Below are positions 43,901-55,700 of a DNA stretch of 64,000 nucleotides, in pieces. The notes beneath the pieces were generated by a model that was not told the origin of the DNA, made no database searches, and was given only the letters and a program-made list of their open reading frames with translations. A program made the position numbers and the translations under genes. Source of the DNA: Phaeosaccion multiseriatum (Eukaryota; Ochrophyta, other classes). Location: the NCBI GenBank assembly GCA_965112735.1, contig OZ218961.1:806001-870000 (forward strand), given 5' to 3'. How positions within the stretch are numbered: the stretch's first letter is position 1; every line of letters begins with the position of its first letter.

Positions 43901-46900
43901 CCCAGGGGGGGACGGGGGGGGCAACGGCGGCTCGTCTCCTCACGAGTACCTGCGGACAGGCGACGTGGGGTTTGTGGAGGAGGGGCTGCTGTACATCTGC
44001 GGCCGCATCAAGGACCTCATCATCTTCAACGGGGTCAACCACTACCCGCAGGACATCGAGTTCGCCGTGCAAGAGGCCTCTGACGCCGTTCGGGAGGGGC
44101 AGGTGGCAGCCTTCTCCTCTGACGAGACGGGAGGGGACGGCGTGCTGGAGGTGGTGTTCGAGATCCACCAGGAGCGAGAGAGCGAGGCCCGGGCAGTAAC
44201 GGAGGCCGCCCACGTGGCAGTGTCGTCGTCTGTGGGCCTTAATGCGGCCAAAATGGTGGCCGTCAAGCAGAAGACCATCCCCAGGACCACGAGCGGCAAG
44301 ATCCGACGGCGGGCGACGCGGCGAGCGCTCCACTCCGACAAGCTTCACACCATACACGAGCTGCTCAGCGAGGAGGACAGCCACCACCCTGCGATCACAG
44401 ATGGAGGTGGACAGCCACGCACCATTCACGAGCTTACGAAGGACGGTGCCGCGTGTGGGGATGGGGATGGGGTGGAGAACGATACCTCTCCATCCGGGTT
44501 GGTAGTCGCGTCTCTTCAGAAGCAGGATGAGGGGCAGGAGCAGGAGGAACAGGAGCAGGAGGAACAGGAGGAACAGGAGCAGGAGCAGGAGGAACAGGAG
44601 CAGGAGCAGGAGCAGGAACAGGAAAAGGGGCAGGCGCAGGAGCAGAAGCAGGTGTGACAAGGCAATGGAGGCGACTTGAAGAGAGAGAGAGGCCATTATG
44701 TGAAGGATAGCTTCTTGCCGTCCCTCTCGCTTCGACCTATCAATTGTGTGAAGGATAGCTCCTTGGCTAAAGCCCCCCTCTCCTTCTGCCTTTTTTGTGT
44801 CCGTTTCCGTCCCCACGTGGATGCATAACACTGCAGGACCCTCCTGTTCAAACAAGAAGAAGAGTGAGCTTCGAAGACGAGGTCCGGCGAGGGTTGGAAG
44901 GAGGCGTGTACGTGAGCGCATCAGTCGCCCTGCACGAGACAGCAGCAGCAGGAGCAGCAGCAGCAGGAGGAGGAGGAGGAGGAGGAGGAGGCTCCCCTCC
45001 ACCCTCCGCAAAAGAAGGGGTGGACTCTGCGTCGGAAGCTTCTTCTGCTTCGGATGCTTCTCCGTCAGAAGCTTCAGCGTCGGATGCTTCTGCGTCGGAA
45101 GCTTCTTCTTCGTCGGACGCTTCTCCGTTAGAGCCTTCTGCGACAGATGCTTCTGCATCAGACGCTTCAGACGCTTCTGCGCAGGAAGCTTCTTCGTCAG
45201 ATGCTTTTGCGCCGGAAACGGCTTCGTCGGATGCTTCTGTGCAAGAAGCTTCTTCCTCAGCTCCTTCGTCAAATGCTTCTCCGTTGGATGCTGAAGACTT
45301 GGACTCTGAGCTGCTGCGTGAGGAGTTAGCGAGTTTATCGCCGGAGGGACGTCAAGCAGTGGTGGTAGCTCAGGTCAAGCAGGCTCTGATGGAGTGCACT
45401 GGCGAGGATAGAGTCAGTCGAGCCGATGCATCGACCCTTCTCAGTGAGGTTGGTGTGGACCCGCTGATCTGGATGGAGATGGTCAAACGCCTCTCTGCAA
45501 GGGGCTACCGGCTACCTCCTTCTCCGCTGATGGAGCGTCGCACCCCGGGGCAGATCGCGCAAGACTTGCTTGGGGTTTTGTTCCCCTCCAACGAGGCCGT
45601 AGCCACCGCCGGTGGGGCAGTAGCTGGGGCGGCCGAGATGGCAGCCGATGGCGACGTCGCATCCAGTCGAGAATCCAGCAATCGCAACGGCGTGGATGGT
45701 GGTGTAGGAGACGCGGACAAAGGGCCCCTCGTGGGGAGTGAGGACACGGACAGCGAGGAGGATGCCGAAGGAAGTGATGGCCAGGGGTGCTTCTTTTCAT
45801 CCTGTTCTGCCATTCCCAGCTTCTGCATGGGGGTGGTGGCGATGGTGTACAGCTCACTGGCGGTCGCATTGTCTGCCTTCCCCGGTGTCATTGTGCTGGA
45901 GTCCATCCTGTTGGACAAGTGGGGTAGGTGGATCACTTTGGCGTGTGTGCCTCTCGCCTTCCTCTCGTGGGCGGTTCTGCTCATGGTGGTGGTGACGATG
46001 ACCAAGTGGGCGGTCATCGGCAGGTACCGGGCGGGGTCTTATCCCATCAATAGCGGGTACTACTTCCGCTGGCTCTTTGTGGATCGCGTGACGGACTTTG
46101 CGTTGCAGCGACTGCCGCTGCATGGGAGTGTGGTGTGGACATGGTGGCTTCGCGCACTCGGAGCAAAGATTGGGCATGGGTGTCGCCTGCATTCGGTGTC
46201 CGTATCGGAGTTCGACTTGGTGCACTTGGGGCCGCAGTCCACTGTCGAAGAGTTTTGTCGGTTTCGCCCCGCGGTGATTGAGGACCGCCATCTCCTACTT
46301 CGAAAAATCACAGTTGGCGCAGACTGTGTGGTTGGTGCTTCGTCTCAAGTGTTTGGGGGCGCAACCATGGGCGACATGGTGCGGTTGCGACCGTCCACGG
46401 CAGTCAGCGGGCGGCGTGGAGCCCTGGCCCCGCACACAGAGTGGAGCGGCTCTCCGGCAACGCTTTGCAACAACCTCGACAGTTACAGGGATGGCCCTAA
46501 CAACCGCGACAGTTACAGGGATGGCCCTCCTTCTTGGTTTCCGGCAACGACACGGACAGGCGGCAGCTTTGCTTCTTCGAGAGGGCGGGATCGGGATGAG
46601 CTCGAGAGTCTGAGGAGTAGCGAGGAGTTGCTACACAGCGATGGGTTGGGAAGCGCTTTTGACTGTGCTGGGGCTCTGCCTGGCGGCACTGTGCATGGTG
46701 GCCGCCAGCATTCCCGCGTACGTTCTCTGGGGGGCGGTGAGTGAGGAGTGGGGTTTGTTGGGAACAAGCGTACCCGACTATCACTCTCTCGACATGGGCT
46801 ACCTCGTCGCTGCATTGATCGTCACCTTCGATCTTGCGCTGGTGCCGCTCCTTCCCATTGCGCTTGGTGAGGGTTTCGTGGGCTCTCTTGCTCCATTGAA

Positions 46901-49599
46901 GGAGCTGACGACGGAGCAGTACCTGGTGAAACCGATGCTGATTCTGGCCTTGGCCTATTCAGTGGCAGGCGTGCACATGAGCCTCATGAGTCTTGTTCTG
47001 AAGCACTACCTTGGCGGCCTTCGTACTGATGCAGCGGGCGGCAGCACTGGCAAGAGGCAAGTTGTCGACCTGGTGATCCGACTCGTGTACCCTCGATACA
47101 TGTCGCTGCACGCTGGAGGGCCTGGCATGGTCCTTTGGCTTCGTGCTATGGGCGCTCGCATCGCATGGACTGCCAAGGTCATTGCCCCCTCCCCTTCTTC
47201 CCCTGTGCTGGACCCGGCCTTGCTCGAACTTGGGCCACATTCCGTGGCGCTGGGGAACTTTGCTAGTCTAGCGGAAGGCTACGCAGGGAGGGTCAAGATG
47301 GGAGCCTGCGCCGTGACCACACCGGGCTCCTGTCTCTGTCCCGGGTCACAGCTTGGCGACGCTTCAATGGTGGGCCCGCTGACCTCCTGCCCCTCCTCCT
47401 CCGCGTCGCTGTCGGCGGCCAAGGTGCGATCGAGAACCCTTCGCTATGGTAGCCTGGTGGCACCGATCAGGCTTCACACGCAATATGACGAGAAGCGGCA
47501 GCACCAGCACCAGCAGCAGCACCAGCAGCAGCAGCAGCGGCATCAGCAGCGCAATCACAACGATGATAGGCTTGGTTCTTGCTTAGCTGGAGCAGGGGCT
47601 GCGATGTACTCTGTGTTGAGTCCTGTTGCCGTCCTCATGCTTCGTTTCACCACCCTGACCGGCACTCTTCTCTTGGCAACGTGGTCTGTGGCGTTCCTGG
47701 GAAGGTGGCCGGCTCTCGCCCTGTCGCCGGTGGTCATCTTGTCGCTCAGCATGGCCATGGCGGCTTGGTCGGTGGTCGTGAAGTGGTGCATCGTGGGGCG
47801 AGGAGCAGCCGCAGGAAGTTACGCCGGCGTCGGAAGCGTGGCGTTCCACACGAACTTGTTCAGTGCCGCAGTTACCCAAGCGGCTCGAGAGAGTGGCGTC
47901 AACAGCCTTGCGGGCACAGCAGCGCACACCTTGTGGCTTCGTGCCATGGGGGCTCGAGTCGGCAAGGGTGCCGTGGTGCTCGCCACAGATGGCCTGTCCG
48001 GATTCGACTTGATCCACTTGGGGGCAGGGAGCGTTGTGGATAGGGACTGCGTGATCGATGCCCGAAGGATTGTGCATGTGGAAGGAGGAAAGGCGGCCGT
48101 TGAAGGTCACAGAAGCGAGGAAGCCGCCGACGATGACGAAGACGAGGAGGAGGAGGGTGAGAGTGGTCCACCGCGAAGCATCACCACCGCTTCTTGCAGC
48201 ATTCTCTTTGAGAAAGTCATCGTCGGCCGAAGGGTGACGATAGGGGCGGGATCCGTCGTTATGGCTTCAACATCGCTGTCTCGCAATTCTAGCGTGTCCC
48301 CGGGAACTCTCATCGGTCCCGGGCTGCAACAGATCGACGATGTGCTACTTGAAGGTGTGCCCGCTGTGCGCATGTCACGCGGAGCTGATGGAGGAGCGTT
48401 CGAAGCAGACCTTGTGGGGAAGAAAGAAGCGCCAGATCTGTGGGTGGACGCGTGCCTGCCCAGCGATGTCACCACCACGATAAGAGGCATGGCGAGGGCA
48501 TCCTCTGTATATGTGCGGTGGAGTGCATCAGCAGCGGAGCTGACCACAGCGGGCTCGAATTGTACAGTCGAGTCTCCTATTCCGACGGTGGAGTCGATTC
48601 TACTCACAGGGGCCACCGGCTTTGTGGGTAGGCATCTGCTCGTTGACTTGCTGCAAGCGCACCCGCACTCGTTTGTGTATTGTCTTGTACGGGGCTCGGA
48701 CGACAACGACGGGTTACGGCGTGTGATGCTGGCCTTGAAGGAGTCCCAGCTCACTCTACGATCGTCACAAAGGGCCCGATTGGTGGTACACAGGGGCGAT
48801 GTGACATCACCAAGCCTCGGCCTCGCGGAGGAAGAGTACCAGGCCCTGGCCGGCACGGTGACACGCATCTACCACGCCGCCAGCCTCCGTAGCTTCACCA
48901 AGAACTATGCGCAATTGTTTGGGGCGAACGTATTGGGCACCCTTCATCTGCTAAGTTTCGCGGCGACTCACTCTCTCAAAGCCCTGCATATGGTTTCCTC
49001 GACTGCCGTCCTTACGCCGGACATGGTCAACGAGGAGGGGAGAATCCCTACAGACGCACCCTTGGGAGACATGACCGCGCTGCCTGCCACAGGACGAGCA
49101 ATTGGCGACCAGCTCGGGTACTACCAAAGCAAGGTAATTTGGGTGCCAGTGGATGTGGATGTGGCTGCTGCTGCTGCTGCTGCTTCGGTCGTTCTGTGTG
49201 TGCCCTCCTTCCTCCGACGAGTGTTACCCATCCGTCCATTCACCTCTTTTAACTCCTCCCCTTTTCCCCCTCTTTTCGCCCTCGTCTGCCTCCGTCTGCT
49301 GTCATGTACTGCCATCCACCTCCTACCCATCTCCTGCCCCCTCCTCTTGTCTCTCCTCCTTGCCATTCACTCCAGTGGGTAGCAGAGAGGCTTGTCACAC
49401 AAGCGGGGCAGGAGGGTCTCGACGTTAGTGTGTACAGAGTGCCTCTCGTGGTGGCAGGGCATCGATCCACTGGGCTTGCCCCCCGGCACGGTGATGTCTT
49501 TCTGTCCATGATTGAGCACGCAAGCAAGCACGGGGAGGCCCTCGCGCACACTCTCAACGCCACTCCTGTTGACATGGTGTCACAGGCCATCGTCATGCT

Positions 49600-49641
<42 letters not shown>

Positions 49642-50113
49642 TGAGGACGGAGCACCAACACCTGCACCAACAGCAGTGACGACTCGGACCTCCGTGTTCA
49701 ACATGGCCTGTGACACCTTCAACATTACGCCGGAAACCCTCCAGCTGGCCGTGGAGAGTGCCGGTCAAGTGAGACCTACCCCTCTGCCTACGGAGGCCTT
49801 TCTGGACTCGGCACACACGCCTCCTCTCGCGCTGCGCTCTTTCCTCTCCTCGCAGTCCTGCTGCTGTTTCTTTGACGGCTTTTCCTGCGCCGTGCACGAC
49901 GTGTACCTACCCAGTCCTCCCGCGGAGGAGTGCTTTCGACAGATTTTGAGTGGCCTGTGTGGGCAGCAAGGTCAGGGGCAGGGGCAGCAAGCTTACCTGC
50001 GCCACAACCACCACCACTGCGCTCCCGTGCCGAGCTGGAACGGGGTGAGTTTGGTCCTGACCATGATGGGAGCTCAACAGCAGAGAGAGCAGAGGGAGAA
50101 GGCATTTCTATAG
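40978..50113 (+). CDS. Fatty acyl-AMP ligase - carrier-like - Pls-like membrane beta-helix - thioester reductase
   Basis: Exons: 40978-41274, 41500-42213, 42453-42769, 43478-43521, 43666-44651, 44837 to about 46.62 kb, frame change, about 46641-49133, 49376-50113. Residues 1-786 are a fatty acyl-AMP ligase: LQYTSGSTGDPKGVM, WLPQYHDMGL, YGLAEHVVL and the FAAL signature GRIKDLIIFNGVNHYPQDIE, with TSGKIRRR near the end. After a (SDAS)n-type linker comes a carrier-like helical domain (about 900-1040) in which the usual Ser is Pro (GVDPLIWMEM). Next are three units of paired membrane helices plus left-handed beta-helix, like the C-terminal region of epsilon-polylysine synthetase. The end is a thioester reductase with LLTGATGFVGRHL and YYQSKWVAE (Tyr-x3-Lys), the Lys/Trp junction being an exon boundary. 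The architecture predicts activation of a fatty or other carboxylic acid and reductive release, at a membrane. The frame change near 46.6 kb is unexplained. Confidence 0.8.
42770..43320. repeat. (GTGA)n array grown from a 5' splice site
   Basis: About 550 bp of GTGA tetranucleotide repeat with rare variants (ATCA, GCGA, TATG). It begins exactly at the donor GTGAGT of the third exon of the acyl enzyme gene and fills most of that intron. Confidence 0.95.
45030..45290 (+). repeat. Degenerate (SDASASEA)n linker repeat
   Basis: Coding repeat of GCTTCT-containing units giving alternating Ser, Asp, Glu and Ala. It links the acyl-AMP ligase to the carrier-like domain, and is a flexible acidic linker. 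Confidence 0.85.
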
Positions 50114-50358
50114 TTTGAGGAGTAGAAGTACGTGGTATGAGGAGAGGGGGGAGAGGGGGAAAGGAGGAGAGGGAGGATGGGAAGTAGTTGGAGCAGCGTA
50201 GAGACGAGGACAAGCGTAAACGTATCGGTGTGTGTTTTGTAGCGTGTGATGTGTGTGATGTTTGGCTTCACCTATTCTTGCAATAGATATTTATTTAGCA
50301 CCTAATTAATTGAATTTGTGTACACGTATTGTGCGTGCGGGCGTGTGCATGCCCGCCC

Positions 50359-50397
<39 letters not shown>

Positions 50398-50502
50398 GTA
50401 TACGTGTACGTGTCTGTGTTACCACCGTGAATTGGGAAGAAGGGGCAACAACATTCCGTAGTTACGACCTTTGCATAGCTATCTCCATGTATCGACCTCT
50501 TT
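50114..50502. other. Convergent 3' intergenic region
   Basis: Spacer between the stop codons of the acyl enzyme (+) and the MORN gene (-). It contains a purine-rich block at 50140-50180 and a (GT)n array at 50362-50396. Sequences such as TTTATTTAGCACCTAATTAA near 50290 are AT-rich and may hold polyadenylation signals. No gene is seen. Confidence 0.45.
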
Positions 50503-52672
50503 TTACACTTTAAAATCACTGTTCAACGCCTTCTCCTTGTCCGTGGGTCCGTCAAGCACCTTGAGAACTGCCTCTTGCTTCAGCAGTCTGAGCTTCTCTT
50601 TGGCCTCTCTGCGCTTGGCCTTTTTGAGTTTCAGTTGCTCTTCCTTGTCGGCTGATCGGCTCTGCTGCAGTCTGGGCGGGTTGTGTTGTGCGTGTGGTGT
50701 GGGGGGGAGGGGCAGAAGGGGGGGGTGGGTGGGGGGGAGTGCAGGAGCGCGGGAGGGAGAGGGAGATGAGGCTGAGAGGAGAGAGAGAGGGGCGCTCACA
50801 CCTAAACTCAAACCCAGCCTCAGTCTCCATACACAGACTCTGTTCAAAAGCTCCCTTACTCTCGTGCTTCTAACCTTGCTTCCCACCTTAGAGAGAAACT
50901 CGGTATATAAACTCAAACCAAAACTCGACACGCAACGCTCGAGCAGAAACTCAAACTATAGTACATACTCACTTGGTTCTAACGTCCCACACTTGATTCC
51001 TGAGGTCCACCATAATAGAGACTCCGTATATGAACTCCCTGCTTTCGAGTTTCTCCCTGTGCTTCTCTAGCTTCTCGTCCTCGATGAGCTCTACCGCCCC
51101 TCGTACACTAAGGCCTCCTCCCCACTTGCTCAGGCGAGGCCATGATCGAACGTCCTGAGGCATGGATGGAGGGAGGAACGAAGGAAGGAAGGGAGGGAGG
51201 GAGGGAGGGAGGGAGGGAGGGAGGGGGAGGGAGGGAGGGAGGGAGGGAGGGAGGGAGGGAGGGAGGGAGGGAGGGAGGGAGGGAGGGAGGGAGGGAGGGA
51301 GGGAGGGAGGGAGGGAGGGAGGGAGGGAGGGAGGGAGGGAGGGAGGGAGGGAGGGAGGGAGGGAGGGAGGGAGGGAGGGAGGGAGGGAGGGAGGGAGGGA
51401 GGGAGGGAGGGAGGGAGGGAGGGAGGGAGGGAGGGAGGGAGGGAGGGAGGGAGGGAGGGAGGGAGGGAGGGAGGGAGGGAGGGAGGGAGGGAGGGAGGGA
51501 GGGAGGGAGGGAGGGAGGGAGGGAGGGAGGGAGGGAGGGAGGGAGGGAGGGAGGGAGGGAGGGAGGGAGGGAGGGAGGGAGGGAGGGAGGGAGGGAGGGA
51601 GGGAGGGAGGGAGGGAGGGAGGGAGGGAGGGAGGGAGGGAGGGAGGGAGGGAGGGAGGGAGGGAGGGAGGGAGGGAGGGAGGGAGGGAGTGAGGGGGGAA
51701 GGGAAGGAGGGAGGAAGGGAAGGAGGGAGGAAGGGAGGTAGGTAGGTAGGGAGGGAGGGAGGGAGTGATGGAAAGGAGGGAGTGAGTGAGTGGGGAGGGA
51801 GGGAGGGAGAGATGAATGGACATTGGCTGTTTGCTTGCCCTCTACCCCTCCCTCTCTCTCTCTCGCTCTCACTCTTCCTCTCGCTCTCGACCCCCTTCTA
51901 CTCTCCCCCCCTTCTCTCTCTCACCCCTTCCTCCGTCCCTCCGCCCCTCTCCTCCTTCGTCCCCTCCACCTCCCTCTCCCCATCTTCCCCTCTCTCAATG
52001 ACTTACTCTATCTCCGTTGGGCATCTTTAGGGTCCCGTTACCGTAGATGTATCCTCGATCCCAGGACCCATCATAAGAGAGCTTCAGGTTTTTGGACACA
52101 AACATTCCTCTTCCGTGGGGCACTCCTGTTAGTTGCATGGACGCGAGAAACGAGGAACCAAAGTTAGGGGCGTATGGGTGGGCGATGCAGAACAAGCCAA
52201 AGCGGACAGAGGGAAGACATTCATGAGGCCCGCACTCCTCATTCCTCACTCCTCACTCTTCGCCCCTCCCTCCTCACTCCTCATTCCTCATTCCTCACTC
52301 CTTACCCTTCACTCCTCACTCTTCACTCCTCACTCCTCACTCCTCACTTCTCACTTCTCATCCTCCCCCCCTCTTCATTCTTCACTCTTCGCTCCTCACT
52401 TCTCACTTCTCATCCTCCCTCACTCTTCACTCTTCACTCTTCACTATTCATTCCTCACTCCTCTCTCTTCCCTCATCGCTTCTCACTCTTCACTCTTCAC
52501 TCCTCACTCATCGCTCCTCACTCTTTTTTCATTCCTCACTCACTCACTCCTCACTCCTCACGCCTCGCTCCTCACTTCACTGTTCACTCACTCACCAGCC
52601 AGGAAGTCTCCTTCGTAGTATGACTTACTCGGGAAGACAAGCTTGCCGTGACCCTGTCTCACGCCTTGCAGC

Positions 52673-52734
<62 letters not shown>

Positions 52735-55700
52735 AATAAGAGAAACAAAAGGGCGAGGAGTGACAGGAGGGTAAAAAGAAGAGCAGGAAGAGGACCATGC
52801 CCTATACCGTGCCCCACCCCACCTTCCCCTCCCTTTCTCTCCCTTTCCCTCCCTTCCCCTCCCTTTCCCTCCCTTCCCCTACCCTATCCTACCTCACTCC
52901 ACCTTCCCCTCCCCTCCCCTCCCCTGCCCTGTCCTACCCTACCAGATCCTGCCCTACCCCACCCTAAACCCCACTCTATCCTACCCTACCCTACCCTACC
53001 CCACCCTACGGAAGAACACTACGTCAGAACGCCCTACGTAGTGTCCTACGTACGTACGTACGTACACACGTACCATCGCTCCACCCGCCTTCATAAACGC
53101 TGCCGGTCTTGGAAGTGAGCTTGCCGTGACCGTGAAAGAAGCCCGCCTGGGGAGGGTGGAACAGGGACGGTATGTCAGTGAGGGTGTCAGTGCCTTCATG
53201 TGTCAGGGGGGTGTGTGGGGGGGGGGGGGAGGCAACCACACACACACACACTCTCACTCTCACTCTCACTCTCACCCCCGCTCTCACTCGGTCACTCATC
53301 CTCACCCTTCCTCCCTCTCTCTCTCTCCCGCGCTCACACATACTCTTCTTCACTCCATGTCTCTTACTGTTACCTACTCTCTCACATTCTCTCTTACTCC
53401 ACACTCTCTCTCTCTCCTTCTCATCCCACACACTCACCCTGACCCCAACCGTGACTGTGACCCTGACCCTGGCCCCATCAACGCTGTCTCACCTTGAATG
53501 AACCTTTGAACTTGGTCCCATCCGGATACGCTGTCTCACCGTAACCGTCGGGCCAGTCCGCCTGAAACGCACCTGCGTACTCTGAGCCGTCCACGTATTT
53601 GAATCTGTACGTGTTGGTTGTTCGTTCGATTCGTTCGCGCCAAAAGGGAGGGAAGGAAAGAAGGAGAGAGGGGGAGAGAGTGTGTGTGTGCGTGCGCGTT
53701 AGGAGTGGGAGGGAGGGAAGGAGAGAGAGAGGGAAGGAGAGAGAGAGGGAGAGAGAGAGGCAGGGAGGGAGGAAGAGAGCGTGTGTGCGAGTGTGTGTGT
53801 GCGTGTGTGAGAGAGAGAGAGAGAGGGCAGTGCATGAGGAGTGGGAAGGAAATGCTCGTGGGTGGGTGGGTGTAGTCAACATTCACAGGCCACAGCCGTC
53901 AACCGCGAGCGACATTAAAAGAGAGCCTAAGCACCCATCAGCATGTCGGTGTCGACATATTGAGGCCAACCAAGAAACCCACACCCAAACTCAAACCAAT
54001 ACACCACCATAACCTGACAAGAACAAGAGCAAGAAGGGAAAGGAAGCGGAGACGGGAGGGGGGGCGGAAGCAGGGGGCGAAAGTAATCGCTGCAAGGCAA
54101 GACCGTCGGCCATGTACCTACTTACCATCACCTCCACTTGCACACCAGACCACACCACACCACACTACTCTCCAACCTTCCTACTGTACCTGCCGTATCC
54201 CGTCATTTTGCCCTCTTCCCAGTCTCCTTCGTAGCTAAAGTACTTCTCTCGTCCTTCGCTATTGGGTAGCTGCTGAATGGGGGCCTCCCACCCCGGTGGT
54301 CCGTGGGTATCAGGCTTGTACCCAATCTGAAACCGTGAGCTCCGCAGCATTTTTTTTCGATGCCCTTCGCCGACGGAAGGTTTGCGTTTGCCTGGATCCT
54401 CCCCACCGGGTTTGGAGCTTGTGCCTCCCCCTCCTCCTCCTCCTCCTCCTCCTCCTTGCCCCTCTTCTCCCTCCGGCTCGTCTTCGTCGCCGGAGTGCGG
54501 CTCCTTCACTCCCCGGCACAGCACAGAGGGGACAGGGAGGCCAAACACGTAAGAGAAGTAGAGGCATATGGAAGAGAAGTGGAGGCACACGTAATAGAAG
54601 TGAGGCACACGTTAGAGAAGTAGGGGCATATGGAAGAGAAGTAGAGGCACACGTAATAGAAGTGAGGCACACGTAAGAGAAGTAGAGGCATATGGAAGAG
54701 AAGTAGAGGCACACGTAATAGAAGTGAGGCACACGTAAGAGAAGTGAGGCACACTAGAGGCACATGGAAGAGAAGTAGAGGCACACTTAAGAGAAGTAGA
54801 GGCATATGGAAGAGAAGGAGAGGCACACGTAATAGAAGTGAGGCACACGTAAGAGAAGTAGAGGCACATGGAACAGAAGTAGAGGCACACGTAATAGAAG
54901 TGAGGCACACGTAAGAGAAGTAGAGGCACATGGAAGAGAAGTAGAGGCACACGTAATAGAAGTGAGGCACACGTAAGAGAAGTAGAGGCATATGGAAGAG
55001 AAGGAGAAGCACACGTAATAGAAGTAGAGGCATTCCGCATTCAAGGGCGAGAAGCAAGTCATCTGTGAGTGTTATGTATGCACACATACACGCACGCGCA
55101 CACACACATGACGCCGATCTCCACTGTGGCAGATCTGAGCCTGAGGCACGGTCCTTCCCTTCCTCTCTTCGTCGCTCGCTGCCTCCCTCCCTCCTTCCTT
55201 CCTTCCTTCCTTCCCTCCCTCCCTCCCTCCATCTGCCTCCCTCCCTCCCTCCCTCCCTCCCTCCCTCCCTCCCTTCCTTCCTTCCTTCCTCCCTCCTCCC
55301 TCCTTCCCTCCCTCCCTCCCTCCCTCCCTCCATCTGCCTCCCTCCCTCCCTCCCCTCCCTCCCTCCCTCCCTCCCTCCCTCCCTCCCTCCCTCCCTCCCT
55401 CCTTCCCTCCCTTCCTCCCTCCATCCATCCGCCTCTGCCTCTCTCCCCCGTCTCCTTGCTGACTTACCATTGTGAGCAGCGCCCTTGCCTCTACATGCAT
55501 CTTCTCTAAGCGGCTCTTCTTGGGTACCTCTAGCCTGTGACGCCCAAGAAGGTGGGGATGTGGGGGGTTGAAGAGGTTCAGATATTTTACCTAGCATTTC
55601 TTAATAGCTCAGAGTTTCTCTCGAGCGGTTAAGGGAGTCCATGCTTCACATTCTATCCCCATCTGAGCAAATGAAACATGCATGCACGCATCTGAGCAAG

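Noticed and set aside
51108-51872. Long open frames of (LPPS)n, (GREG)n and similar in GGGA/CCCT arrays, here and at 5.5, 6.9, 13.3, 55.3, 57.4 and 60.8 kb
   Set aside because: A pure tetranucleotide array is open in all frames on both strands. The frames end soon after the repeat, and the arrays fall in introns of phase-consistent genes.
54612-55062. Minus-strand frames rich in Tyr, Phe, Cys and Leu
   Set aside because: They follow the 60-bp minisatellite exactly and lie in a MORN intron, so they are a repeat artefact.
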